From Lasiodiplodia sp. COLG20 (Eukaryota > Ascomycota > Dothideomycetes > Botryosphaeriales > Botryosphaeriaceae): a DNA stretch of 64,000 nt. Shown here piece after piece: positions 10,888 through 22,472 of this stretch. Below the pieces are notes generated by a model. The model saw only the letters and a program-made list of their open reading frames with translations, was not told where the DNA came from and did no database searches. Position 1 is the first letter of the stretch. Each line of letters begins with the position of its first letter. The stretch lies in assembly GCA_009801085.1 (NCBI GenBank), contig VNWV01000011.1, positions 372,001-436,000 on the forward strand. Reading direction: 5' to 3'. The position numbers and the translations under genes were made by a program.

Positions 10888-13539
10888 CTATCCTACGCAC
10901 CATTCATGTTCTTGCGCCCTTAGGAAGATACCAGGAATTGTTTTGGCTTCCGCGTCTCCAGAAACCCTCCCGAAAAACGATAGACAAACAAATCCGGAAA
11001 AGAAGGTGTTCCCTTGTCGCTGCTTGACCTCAACAATGATGGCATCGTTCTCCTGAGGAGCCAGGCTTTCTTCCTTGGTGGGCCAAAGAATTGCGAGCTG
11101 ATGTGAGCTCGCTTTGGGTGGGTAAAAGACCTCAGTCAACGCGCGGATTTGATAATGCTCAGATCCAACCTTCACCAGTACATCCTGCTGGAATGGGAAC
11201 TGTGTTGGCTCAAGGAGAATAGCGTCCAGACGATCACAAAGGAGCCCTTCTCTCCGCACATCGCCGATATGGAAACCTCCATATTGTGGCAAACCGGCTG
11301 TTTTGTTCTGAAAGTAAGATCTCGGTGCCCAGCGATAGCCATCTTCATCAATGCGCTCCACCTGTGCGAACATCAAGCTATACGCCACTTTGCCTAATTG
11401 GGAGGCCAGCATCTTCATCCGTTCTTCTCCAGAGGTTTCTTCAAGGAGTGCACCTGTATCCTGGCCCAGAAGAGTGGCAATGCAGATTGGCTCGTCCTCC
11501 ATCCTGCTTGTTGACCTGTTTCTCATGGCCCACCCGATTGCAACGATGTCATTCCCCATCGTGCCCCAAACCTTCAGAAAAGGCTTATTATCAGAGCCTT
11601 TCAACATCCAACGTGTCGTCCGAACGAAACTCCTGCCCTCGTCTCGAACATTCTCGCCAAGCCTGAAGTGGTTTAGGTTCCTCAACAACTCTCGGCCTTG
11701 CTCCCATGGAAAGTCGGTCTCCGGCATGACAATATCTTCTCCTCGTGAGTACTTGCGATGTTCCAATGCTCCAAGCTCCTGAATCTCTTTGATACGAAGA
11801 ACCGTGTGGATGAGGAGATCGCGGACCGAAGGTAGCCGCTCCTTGAGGGGATCTCCTTCGATTCCCACGTATGCGTCCACCAATTCAAGGCCCGATACCG
11901 TGGTCGTGGGATTAGAAAAGTCGGTAAGTATGATCTCAGATACAGGGCCATTCGCCGTCTGATAGTAAAGCTGGTCGCTGCGAGCGAGCATGCCCTCTTG
12001 GCCAGTCCACAGGCGCGATGCCCACGTACACGCTTTGACCTTTAAGCAGCTCAGCCCGCTATCGATTCCGTCTTCATCGTCGAGTCCCACATGATGAAGC
12101 CATGAATCCAAGACCAAGACCTTATCCGCACCTTCATATGTTTGTCCCATCATCCTGATTGCTTTATTGCGGGCTGCTCTCTCTCGGGGTACGCATATCG
12201 TGTCTATCCAAAATGGAATGGGTCTCTTGCTTTCATCGTAAAGAGCGTCAACGCAGGTTTGGATTCGACGTAGTTGGCACGCCGGGAGGGTGTTCCTCGT
12301 GGGGTTCCCCAGACCATCGGACCAGACATGCGATATCGCAACGTACGGACCTGCCTCTGATGCTGAAACAGAAATCCGAATGCCTTCTGGAGATTCTTCG
12401 TGAGGGATTACTGTGATCACTGGTATGATATTGTGGCCTAGTGATTGCATGATCTGGGATTCGCCTCGTCTATCATCACCGATGTGGGCGCACGGACAAC
12501 TTTTGAAACTGTGCTTCGTGCGATAGGTCTTTTCGTCAATGTAGTCTGCCCGGCAGGCATGATCATCGCAGTTTGAGTGGTCTCTCTCTAACATGCCACG
12601 GTCGAGGGCACTCAAAGACAACAGGCTAGACGCGTAAACGAATTTGGAGTGCAATGTGGTAATCTGCAACGTAATATTGTGAGTTCATAGTTCCATCTGC
12701 GGTTCCGGAATACAACATACCTCCCCACTACACCACCCTCCTTGTCTCAGGTAATACCATAAGGCATGATCCAATTCCCAGCTTGGAAACCAGGCTTCAC
12801 CGTTGAACAAATGCCTAGGGATTTCGTGGAGCTGTTCGAGAAGAATGATGCAAGAGAGGATGATCGTATCCAGCAGCGGCAGTTCTGTCCCATCGAAAAA
12901 GGCATCACGCGCATATCGGGCTCTCCGACGACGGATCAAGCTGTTGATGACCCTTGATGCAACGGAGAATCTTTCCTGATGTTGAGGCCACAGATAATTC
13001 TTCCTCTCCTCGAGATCATCCTTGTGGGTTTCCAGAGCCATCCAATACATAGCATATGTGGTCAAATGCCCCATTTGAATGACCAGATTGTCTTCTTCAC
13101 TTTCAACGCTTTCGTCGGCCATTTTGTCGTCATTCTCGTAGTTGTTGCTGTTCCGGCCCGTCATCTCATCTTCAACAGGGTCATCATCATCTGCCACGTC
13201 TTCCATATCATCGTCTATGTCCTCATCATACTCTTTCTCATTTCCTTCTTCATCTTTCCCCTCATCATCAGTATCATCTCTGACGGTGAAATCCTCATAA
13301 ACAACATCCAACCCCGCCGGGCCGAACAACCTCTGCATGAACCCAAAGAACATTGCGCCTTGGAACAGCTCCTCCATGATTTCCGTTCCGCGGTCATCCT
13401 TGCTCGCTTCGAAATCAATCCAACGCGCAAGTTCTTCGGGGTCTTCATGGGCCTTTTTCCAGAACTTTTCGGTGGCAGCTTCATCCGGCCAATTCCCACA
13501 GATGAAGGGGACACGGAGGGCATCTAGGTAATCGCCCAT
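10888..13539 (-). CDS. HET-domain (heterokaryon incompatibility) protein
   Basis: Two exons (13539-12721 and 12663-10888) joined across a 57-bp phase-0 intron give 864 aa. The HET core begins near residue 380: YVAISHVW, LGNP, then FWIDTICVP, RNKAIRMMGQTYEGADKVLVLD and RLWTGQEG, the three conserved blocks of the domain. Upstream is the cysteine/histidine-rich stretch (RDHSNCDDHAC, CPC) seen in large fungal HET proteins. Residues about 88-126 are almost entirely Asp/Glu, an acidic low-complexity insert. HET proteins act in allorecognition and can trigger cell death on contact with a non-self partner; here that is inferred from the family only. The upstream exon was once readable as a separate protein, but the GTATGT donor after TGGTGTAGTGGGGAG and the TTGCAG acceptor join them cleanly. 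Confidence 0.88.
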
Positions 13540-14550
13540 CGCGGGTGAGCTAGGTGAAGGAGAAGTGATGAGTGAGGCTGAGGTCGGACGGGTGCGCAGC
13601 TGACACTTTGAGAGTAACGTGGTCTGGGGGCCGTAAAAGCGGGGTTTGCATCAGTAGTGCCCAGCACTCCTTTGGCCAGGCGTGTGTATAACATTGTACT
13701 CTCAAATCAAAGAGAAACCGAAGCCCTTTTTCATCACCACTGTATCATTAGTAGCCGCAAGAATAGCCGTACCCGCTATGCATCGCGTAGCGGTGCTACT
13801 GCTGCTTTTGCTCGGGCAGGATATTGCGGCATCAAATCGGACTTCGGATGATAACGGACGAAGGCTGAAGACCAACGGCCAAAGAAAAGCCTATTTAATG
13901 AGCATGATAGCCCAGACAGAGAAGAATTTGCATATGTATTACCCGGGTTTCTCTTGAGTAACTAAGAGATTGCGAATACGGTCTGGCATATCGCATTGGC
14001 TGCAATGTCGAAATAGTAAGCTACGTTTAATGCAGGAGCACCAATAGCTGATGCATTCATTAGGATTGGGATTATTTCGATGATGTCGGGATGATTCACT
14101 TGAAGGAAGGGACTCGGTGGAGCAGCCGTTCGGCCGAGACTTGGCGTGTGGGCCTGAGGCGCCAGGCAGCAGAATTCTTGCTTACTTGAATGGATCACAG
14201 TCAGACAAAGTGAACTAATACGCGTAGAGCTAAAAAGACATGCTGACCTGCCGGGAGCGCTAACCTTTTCCAGTATCTCACAGAGCCCTTGCGGAGTCGA
14301 TTTGAGCAGATTGATGGTCCGTGGCTGAAGGCCGGCTTCTGGCGGACTTTCTCACCGTGGGTCAGAAAATGGTTGCCTGAAATAATGCAAATACCTGTCC
14401 CGCATTTCCCAATTTGTCACTTGCTCGGTCGGACCGGCCTTAAACTTCATGCATATATAGGGTTAGCCAAACCCCACAATATTCTTGAGCATTCCTCACC
14501 ACAGACCCTGATCTAGCTGTAAACTCCATCAAAGTCTTAGAATCAGTATC
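13540..14550. other. intergenic between divergent HET and DJ-1 genes
   Basis: 1.0 kb of divergent promoter region. A TATATA box at 14454-14459 lies about 95 bp upstream of the DJ-1 start. Open frames here are short and resemble nothing. Confidence 0.5.
14454..14459 (+). promoter_or_regulatory. TATA box of the DJ-1/PfpI gene
   Basis: GCATATATAGGG at about -95 from the ATG at 14551; position and sequence fit a core promoter. Confidence 0.5.
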
Positions 14551-15385
14551 ATGTCTTTCAATCTTAGCTCACCCGACCGGAAGATCCATGCCGGAGTCAT
14601 CCTCACCAGAGGGTAATTTCCAATGATGCATCTCAATCCCTTGCAAAATGCAGCATGCTAATCAAAAGCGCAGCGTGACCGAGATGCTCGACGTAGCGCC
14701 TTTCGAGTTCTTTGCCTGGGTCGACAAGGAAAGTCTCCAAAAGTTCAAGTTTCCGCCCGCTATGGTTGAAGAGGGCATGGACATCGAGTTGCACTGGGTG
14801 ACCGAAGACGGAAGTCCGGCACCAATGAGGAGCGGCGCTGAGATCAAGCCTACCGTCAGTAACCACCCCGCTCTCACCCCTCTTTTCCCAATTCACACCA
14901 GAACAAGAAAAGCTGACGACCTACGCGCTCAGGACTCATTCGCCTTATGCCCCCCTCTCGACATCGTGCTCATGGGCGCCCACGACGTGAGCTACCAGAC
15001 GACCGAGACCGAGCGAGCCTTCATCCGCAAGGCGTACGAGCAGTGCTCCGCCTTCCTGACCGTCTGCGGCGGCGTCCTGGCGCTGCTCGAGGCCGGGCTG
15101 CTGCAGGGAAAGAAGGCGACGGGCCCGCGGATGATCCTGGACATGATGCGCAAGAACGCGCCGTTCGTCGACTGGGTCGACAAGCGCTGGGTGCGCGACG
15201 GCAAGATCTGGAGCTCGAGCACGCTGCTGAACGGCACCGATCTGATGCGCGCTTTCGTGGAGGAGACGTGGGGCGGCCGGAACGGCATGGTCGAGGCGAT
15301 GTTGGACGCGGGCCATTGGCCGGTGAGGGATGTCGATTTCAAGGATTACCAGGGCCAGAACTATGCGGTCGATAGCTTTGAGTGA
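14551..15385 (+). CDS. DJ-1/PfpI (class I glutamine amidotransferase-like) protein
   Basis: Three exons (14551-14612, 14674-14854, 14933-15385) give 231 aa. The first exon supplies MSFNLSSPDRKIHAGVIL, the first beta strand, and the junction yields ILTRGVTEMLDVAP, a hallmark of fungal DJ-1/ThiJ/PfpI proteins. The second junction gives PTDSFALCPPLDIVLMGAHD. The nucleophile elbow is FLTVC126GG, so the cysteine expected at the active site is present; the usual following ATTH is ATGP, so the partner histidine is missing at that place. Members include glyoxalase III-like and isocyanide-hydratase-like enzymes as well as non-enzymatic stress proteins; which one this is cannot be told. A TATA box lies upstream. 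Confidence 0.88.
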
Positions 15386-16065
15386 GGTTGTCCATCTGTT
15401 GGAGCCCGTTTTGATTGGGTTGTGTTGAGAATTTGCTAGCAGAATTGAGATAAATTCAGTTTTTTGTGGCAGAGTCCCCATCTCTTTTGGTCGCGACAAG
15501 TTCAAGCTTGCCAATCGTTGATGAGCAATCATGTAGTAAGCAACCTCAGGACTCCATCGAACCAGTCTGACTCGGATTGAAAGCGGGGTTGAACGCGATG
15601 ACCACTTGCTGGTGTATGCGCATCAGCAGAGATCAGGAGCAAGATCAATATCGATCCGTCATAATGGAGAGTCATTGCGGGGTGTGAGCTGGCAAGTGCA
15701 TGTTCCGAATCGAATGGGGAAGCTTGGAATTTAAGTCAAGGTTTGCGCCCAGAATTATTGCACGCTTATCATCGATCGGCTCCCATTTCATCAGAATGGC
15801 ATTGCTTGTTTGCGCCTTAAGAGGCAGGCAATGACTTTTCCCCACACGTGTACCTTGCAGTCGGCTCTATATATGAGATGGCATAAACAGGCGGCCCGAC
15901 CGATTCGGAACATGAAACGCAAGGCTAGCCGACTGGGGAAACCGGATATTCAACCCGTCGTAAAACCACACATTTGGGCCCTGGTGACGCGTTGCAAAGG
16001 TGATCGGAATTTTCACTGCCGAAATCGACTCAGAAATCGGAAGGCCTATATCTGTGCGTGTAGGA

Positions 16066-16072
16066 TATAAAA
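16066..16072 (+). promoter_or_regulatory. TATA box of the cysteine-rich peptide gene
   Basis: TATAAAA, about 150 bp upstream of the ATG; about 95 nt upstream of it once the 58-bp leader intron is removed. Confidence 0.5.
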
Positions 16073-16155
16073 GTGTTGCTTGCTACTCGCCGAACGATCT
16101 CATCCACATATCCATCACCTTCAACATCACCCGCACAGACACAAAAAAATCCCAA

Positions 16156-16213
16156 GTAAGCGCAATTTTTCATGTAAGAGGTAGTATGCATCTGACGTTG
16201 TGGTTGCATGCAG
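16156..16213 (+). other. probable 5' UTR intron
   Basis: GTAAGC donor at 16156, ATCTGAC branch-like site, GCATGCAG acceptor ending at 16213, just 5 nt before the ATG at 16219. The 58-bp length matches other introns here. Confidence 0.55.
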
Positions 16214-16218
16214 ACAAA

Positions 16219-16515
16219 ATGCGTTTCACCATCACCGTCCTCTTCACCCTCATCACCGGCCTCGCCGCCAGCGAGACCCTTGACCTCTCTGGCAAGTGTG
16301 ACGGCCACGATGGTGTCTACACCTGGGACTGCAACATCAACCAGGAGAACACCGCTGCTCTCACCTGCAACTCCCGCCTCAGCGGTGGTGGCTCATACTG
16401 CTCCGACTGCGTGAGGCTCGACACCCCTGGCTTCTTCGAGTGCACTTGTAGGTACTATCCTTCCCATTGAATATCCCCTCTGACAGTTGCAGGCATTGGC
16501 AACAACTGCCCGTAA
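16219..16515 (+). CDS. small secreted 8-cysteine protein (effector-like candidate)
   Basis: Two exons (16219-16447, 16493-16515) give 83 aa: a signal peptide (MRFTITVLFTLITGLAAS) and a mature chain of about 65 residues with eight cysteines, enough for four disulfides. Splicing with the GTAGGT donor and TTGCAG acceptor replaces an unsplit tail (CRYYPSH) by CIGNNCP and makes the cysteine count even, which supports the model. Size, secretion and cysteine density are those of fungal effector-like or antimicrobial-type peptides, but I recognise no family and assign no function. It stands alone, with a TATA box and a leader intron upstream. Confidence 0.7.
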
Positions 16516-18217
16516 ACCAGTTGCTCCAAATCAGCGTTGGAGAATGAGTACCCCTTGCCAGGACGTACTGGATCACGTTTCCTGAAAATGTAGATATGTA
16601 CGAGGCGCTCATGTATATATGAAACCAATTGACCCTCTACCTGCTGTGCGATTGTACTTGAAGGTGGATCGTGTCCAAATTAGATTTGCACTCACTTGTT
16701 GACTAATTTTGCACTGCCTTCTCCCAGCCTTACATTCCGCACAGCACTAGCCACATGTAGAATATTTGACCACGATATTCTTACCGTCGGCATCGCCTCT
16801 GTAACTGAAGGCAGGAGAATGGCAGCAAGGACGTGGTAAAGCTTCATGGTGAGCTGTTTGATACATATGTGTTTTTATGTGGATCGCAGGGCTTCCAGGC
16901 TCTGCTTCGCCGCGTCGTAGGATCCGTACTTCGAGCACAGTTCGTATCCCCATCTACTGTGCCTCAAAAAAATCACGCAGTTTGCAGACCACCTGCTCAG
17001 CTCTCGCCGCAAAGGCCTCGGACCGAGTTCCCTCGTGAATAGCAAAATTTCTACCGTGTTCTGACAGTATATTGGCAATTGTAATAAAATGCCTTTTCCA
17101 CCAGGTTTTGGAACACGCCGGCCACATGGAACCGAGTATTTCCTTCCTCGGCCGGTGTACATTACTACTCTAATGATGCCATAATCCACCGGTCCGCGTT
17201 CTGCCGTTTGTCCATCAAGCTTCAAGGCGGCAGCTTGGCTCATTTCGATACGACGGTCACATCGACATCATCGGATGTCGATTATGGCGTCCATTACTCG
17301 GCACAACATTTCTTATCGGATTCCGATGACGGAGGAAGTTGCGTTGTTGGTATAGCAAATGCAGATTAGGCGAGTTTTGAAGCCGCTAAAGTGGAACGAA
17401 GGATTTCCAACACGAGAGTTGCTCAGCTTGCAGCGCACAAAGGTCAGGCGAGTGAGTACCTAGCGCCAAGAGCAACCCTACGGCGCGGGCACCGTGAAAG
17501 CAGAATCCTAAAATCTGATTGTCTATAATCGATACCGGAGAGGCGACCCTATTCTCCACATGAAAAAAATATATTCAACACTACTCACGAATCCAACCTT
17601 TGTGAAGGTGGAGAAATGAATGTATACGAGATGATGGGCTGCGGCGTAGATGCGGCGTAGATGCAGGAGACTAACAATCCAACACACAGCTTGTAATAGC
17701 CGTGGTAGAAAGACTCACTACTACATATAACATTGGCTCGCTTAGCTCCCTCCCCTCTTTCCGGTCGTTCCGCACTCCACGCTATCGGTCAGCTCTTGCA
17801 CGCAGCACACTTAAGCTCCGCGCTCGGACCCAATTCGGCCGCAGTCCTTGGAGCTTTATCCACAATCGGACATCCGCATCGCTGAGGTGCAAGCCCGCCG
17901 GGTTCTTAGGAAATCGCTCTGCTTATTCGTGCCCGAAGAGTGCAGATTCGACCGCGTCATGCACGTGCCTCTTTTGGGTATCACGTGTGCACCAAAAGCT
18001 ATATAAGCTGGCGTTGTCTGCTTCTGAGAACGGTATCATCTCTTCTTCCACCCCGGTGAGATAGCGTCAGAATCAAACCATTTCGACCCCCCGAAGCTAC
18101 GTGCCCAATTCTTTCGTGGCAACTATTCTACTTGTGGCGTACGACTATTGTCAAGGGCCTGATCATGGTACAAATACTTCAGTGTCTCGACAAGCTTCGG
18201 TGCTCATATTTCAATAG
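16516..18217. other. long intergenic stretch, no gene seen
   Basis: 1.7 kb without a convincing exon. A TATATAAG-like box near 18000 precedes the gene fragment at 18218, but no ATG in frame with it was found. Confidence 0.45.
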
Positions 18218-18565
18218 TCTGAAAGTTGTACGCGGTACCAGGAGCTCCTTTCTTCGCTAAAGGTGGACGATCACGGTGTTGTCCACCTCGGAAACGACGG
18301 TGTCTTGCGGAGCTTCGACACGAGCAGAAACGTCATCGACTACCGCCAGCTGAGCCCCGACCAGATTCGCGACTCTATTGACATGTACGACGCGATCGAC
18401 ACAGGGAAAAGAGAGCACTTGGAAAATGTATATAAAGGCGTTGATGGCCGCCAAGTTCCTCGCGAGAAGGTTTTGAACCCGGATGAGAATGCAGTCCCGG
18501 CATGGGTGCTGCAGAAACGTGGAAGCACAACACCATCAAACACGCCAACAGTGGTTGAGCAGTAG
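18218..18565 (+). pseudogene. fragment of an unrecognised gene, C-terminal exon only
   Basis: An open frame directly after a TAG at 18215-18217 (sequence CAATAG, which could equally be a splice acceptor) encodes about 115 residues without an ATG near its beginning: CTRYQELL, then DDHGVVHLGNDGVLRSFD, VIDYRQLSPDQI and GVDGRQVP, ending VVEQ. Composition and lack of stops look like a real coding exon. Either it is the last exon of a gene whose first exon I could not place, or a decayed remnant that lost its start. No function is proposed. Confidence 0.35.
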
Positions 18566-18862
18566 TTCAAATCAGTCCATCATGTAAGGTAGCCAGCATC
18601 AAGAACCCGATGGATAGATATAAGCCAAGCAGTTCGTCTCGCTATTTTATCACGCAGTCAGCAAAGGAAACACGCCGCTCCGTAAACGCAATTTTTTTCC
18701 ACTTCCAACCCATTATCTTCGCGATTTCAACCTTGCTCTTCAATTCCAAGTTCTAGGGATAAATCTGAGGCCTGTCTGTAATGGTAATAAGGTGTTAGGA
18801 TTAATCTCGACCATCTGCAGCGAGCCCAATTGAAAACTGACCATGTCTGACCGTGGCTCTAC

Positions 18863-20996
18863 TCATGTGCTGACAAGCTTTGTGCTGCCTGTTTCATTCT
18901 TCTCTAGCCTTGCATACATCTTTTTAGCTGCCTCTGCCATGTCGGGGCTCTCATTCACATTAAGAGTCTCCGGATCGCACCCATCAAGGCCGTGGAACAA
19001 GAGAGGGAGCAAGCTCGACTTCCACAAGAACACTTTCTCGCGACTGTTGACCCATAAGTTGCCCGACAGGAAGATAAGTCCAAGCAGGACCAAAATCATG
19101 GGAAAGACGGCCCATTGCCAGCGAACCACGACAAAAATTTCCTGGACGTATGCGTTCCCGGGTTGCTGGAAGCTGCTGTTGCTGATGTACAACTGGCGTG
19201 TCATGGCCTCTGCAATGTTCTCAAAAACCTTGAGAGGATTTTCGGCCTCGGAGATGACCGAAACAGGGCCGAACTTGAGATGGCTGTCCACGGCGACTGC
19301 GAAGGTCATTTGGTCGGCGACAAACCTCCACGCATCCGGGATATCAGAGCTGTTAATCCGTCCGCCTTCGACCCACGACTTCCAGTATCCGATTTTTTGT
19401 TTCAGATTCGACTCGCTTAAGTTTCTGTTTGTTACATTCATCGGTCCAATCCTACCACCGGACTTGGCTAAGTCAGTGTCGTTGAGCAAGGGAATATCTT
19501 AGCGGTGTCCTCTTACCACGTGCACATTTTGAAAGACTTTTTCGCACCAAGTTAGCTGACACTCGGTAATATTTGCCGGCCCTGCTATGCGTCCGGAGAG
19601 CCCATGCCCGGCTACGCTTTCCTGAGAGATGGCAACTACCACAATTGTAGAATTCGATACATTTTTGCTGAAATCCGAGAACTTGGCGTTGCTGGCCATT
19701 GAAGTCGGCAACACTTGGTATGTCTTGACGGCTGGCCATGATTCATTTGTTAGCCTCCATCCACCTTCAGGTTTGAAATTAGGTGTGTTCATTTTGTCGT
19801 ATTGCGCTCCGAACTTCTTGAAAGAGCAACCTCTGCTCATCCTGATTTCAACACCCGCCGGAGTATTGTACAGGATATCTAAGCAGTCATCCGGATCGCC
19901 ATCCAGTGCTACAGTATCATCCCAATAGAAGGCGTCCTCGGAGCCGTTGAAGTGAATTTTCAGTTCTCGATTTACTTTAGTCGCTCCGGTGACATTGGAA
20001 CAGCTGGCACAGATACCGAGAGCAGAGAAGTCGGGCCATGTACAATTTCCGCTAGAGCAGGAGAATTGAAATGGGGTTGGAGAAATGACAAGGCCCTTCA
20101 TGAAGCCCGATTCCATGCTTTGTTGACCAATGTTGCCTTGATTTCGCAGGTGTTAGTGTTTGAATTCAAGACTAGGCGGAAGGAAATTAACCTTTACCAT
20201 CATCAATATTGTCCCAGGCGTGACGAATCGAAAAGGATGCTACATCTTGGGTGGAATCGATGCGGCGACTCTCGAAAGACAGAATTTGCTGTGCGAAAGG
20301 CTCCATTGTGAGTGAGGCGACCACCACAAAGGCTCCCAAAATTGCAAACAGGGCTCCCGGTTTTCCAGTCATACGTATCACGAATACGAATGCACCCCAT
20401 GGACCTCGGCTTGCTGCATCAAATAAGTCAAGTTCTCTTAGAGGCCTTCTGCTCTTCTTGAAGTTGTGCCATTTCAGTTGACTGATTGCTTCGGCTACGG
20501 CAAGTAGCATGCTGGTTTTCGCCACTGTGATGAAGGTCGAGATCATGGTGTTGGGGGCCACGAGAAACTGCCAGTCACTCAGCGGACGATTGTCGAGATA
20601 TGGAAGTAGAACAAGGAGTGCAATCATGCAGCAGACGCTGATGGTAATACCCCCCAGCTCCCAGAACCACCACCAATGGAGCTTCTGAAGGCGTGAGGTG
20701 TTTGAGCATCTCTCGGCACGTTCAGCGACGCGGGTGTCATCGGGTACGAGGGTCTCGTAAGAAAGTGGCATCTCTTCGGGGGTAACGGAGGCATGATTTG
20801 CCAGTACCTCTTCGACCTGAAGACGATGTCCAGGTGCTGGAATTGTATCGTCGTTCAAGGGGGTTATTGTAAAAGATTCAATGTCCGAGGATAGTTCTTC
20901 TTGTATGCTTGATGCGGTACTATTCACGCTTTCCAGCAACAGCATGTCGGGGTTCGGCGTTACATCAGGGGATTCATGTAGGTAGAGGCTCTCCAT
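18863..20996 (-). CDS. DUF3176 family membrane protein
   Basis: Three exons (20996-20198, 20136-19517, 19462-18863) give 672 aa. The first exon holds three membrane segments (about 113-134, 151-171 and 212-230) and the DUF3176 signature: WWWFWELGG, then the AEAISQLKW helix, FDAASRGPWG and MEPFAQQIL. Next comes a long extracellular-type region rich in cysteine and N-glycosylation sites (SCSSGNCTWP, ASCSNVT), then a fourth membrane segment near residue 600. This is the standard layout of the family, whose role is unknown. The start is the only ATG at the head of the frame. The second intron uses GTAAGA and, to keep phase, the second of two close acceptors (CCAAG); using the first (TTAG) would break the frame, so this junction is less certain. 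Confidence 0.82.
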
Positions 20997-21647
20997 AACG
21001 ACTTTGATCCAGCAAGAAAACCGATTTGAAAATGTACGGAAAAGGGAAACAAAGACAAGTGATGCCACATTTTATATTTGGGCGGTAGCGGGCACAGCCT
21101 GTGATTCTATGAATACGAAAGCGGGGAAACAAGCTGCACTTGAAAGTGAAGGAACTAAAATAAGATGTGTATGACCAAGGCTGCATTCTATACTGAGATG
21201 CCGCTGGCTGAGGGAATGTGCGACGTGAAGGTGTGGAACTATGAGTTTCACAATGACGAGACGATGTCGTACGACAGGGGCGTATGAGCCAGAACTTAAT
21301 GCAAGGCAGAATTCTCCATGAGGAATGAAGAGCTGAGGCTCTAACAAAGCTGAATCAGCCAACCGCTAGAGCTACGCTAGTTTCACTACGTCTTGCGCTG
21401 CGTAGACGGTGACTTGAGGCTGTCAGACGACGGCACAACCCACAAGCCCGAATCTAGTCATTAACATTCCGTTAGATAACTTGGATTAAGTGTAACATTA
21501 TGACATTCAATTCAACGACTTCTGAATCTCAAACCCAAGACAGACAACGTTCTCCTCTTCATCGCTAGCTAAAGCCTAGGGGCTTTTGGTTAAATTGGGC
21601 AACAACTTTGCCTGGTGCAAGGATTTACGCAAGAACACAGTTCGGTA
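20997..21647. other. intergenic, upstream of DUF3176 gene
   Basis: 651 bp holding the DUF3176 promoter and the 3' flank of the ankyrin gene. No gene seen. Confidence 0.5.
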
Positions 21648-22472
21648 TTATGCGTCCATTTTCTCCAACATCAAAATCTTTGCAGCCTCATCATGCTGCA
21701 GACGCTCAGCAACCTCTTTCGGCGTACGACCATTGGTATCCTTGCGCGTCACATCCGCGCCCCTCTCCAACAGATACTTCACAACCTCCACATTCCCACT
21801 CCTAGCCGCATAATGCAACGGCAACCCAATCCCCTTCTCCCTCTCCGTCGACCCCGCCCAATCCGGATCAAACCCCTCAGCATTAACATCCGCGCCACCC
21901 TCCTCCACCAACCACCTCACCCACGCAATCCCCCTATTCTCAGCCGCCATATGCAGCGCCCTCGACTCATCCACATTCGCACCTCGCTCAAGCAACATCC
22001 GCGCAACCCCCGACGGCTCCTCCTCGCCATCCCCCTCCCTCAACATCTGCACCGCCAGCCGCAGCGCATACCCGCAATGATCAGTGCCGCCAGGCGGGCC
22101 ATTCGGGTCGGCGCCGTGATCAAGCAGCCACGCGACAAAGTCGTCCGGGGCGCGACAGAGGATGGCCAGCGTCAGCGCGCAGCCCATGTAGCCGCCGAGG
22201 TAGTCGTTGATGTCCCAGCCGGCGTCGAACAGGGCCTGCAGCATGGCCGTCGAGCGCTTGCGCACGATGGCCTTGCGCGGGATGTAGTCCGTCGGCGTGC
22301 CCGTCGCGAGCAGGTGCCGGAGCAGGTCGACGCGGTCGTGCTCGACGGCGGCTTCGGCGATTTTGGTGACGTGGGGCGGGTCCGGGCAGGCGGCGAGGGC
22401 GGAGAGGATGTCTGGGAGGGGCGCGGTGGCGCAGGCGTGGAGGAGTTGTTCTTGTGTTCGTGGGGATGACAT
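21648..22472 (-). CDS. ankyrin-repeat protein
   Basis: Single exon of 274 aa starting MSSPRTQEQLL. Ankyrin units are visible through the chain: LLRHLLATG, ALTLAILCRAPDDFVAWLLDHGADPNG, RMLLERGANVDESRALHMAAENRG, then LPLHYAARSGNVEVVKYLLERGADVTRKDTNGRTP. Nothing but repeats is present, so it is a stand-alone protein-binding scaffold of unknown partner. The C-rich to G-rich change along the coding strand is strong here: the start is C-rich, the last third G-rich. It lies 2.8 kb from the large ankyrin receptor, but the repeats are too generic to claim common origin. Confidence 0.88.
   Translation of the reverse strand: MSSPRTQEQLLHACATAPLPDILSALAACPDPPHVTKIAEAAVEHDRVDLLRHLLATGTPTDYIPRKAIVRKRSTAMLQALFDAGWDINDYLGGYMGCALTLAILCRAPDDFVAWLLDHGADPNGPPGGTDHCGYALRLAVQMLREGDGEEEPSGVARMLLERGANVDESRALHMAAENRGIAWVRWLVEEGGADVNAEGFDPDWAGSTEREKGIGLPLHYAARSGNVEVVKYLLERGADVTRKDTNGRTPKEVAERLQHDEAAKILMLEKMDA

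Larger units (their letters stand above)
15386..16218. other. intergenic, with promoter of the small cysteine-rich gene
   Basis: No gene recognised. The right end holds a TATAAAA box at 16066-16072 and a likely 5' UTR intron. Confidence 0.5.

Noticed and set aside
12664..12720. Two separate genes in the HET locus
   Set aside because: A 57-bp phase-0 intron joins them and the joined protein has the normal layout of large HET proteins.
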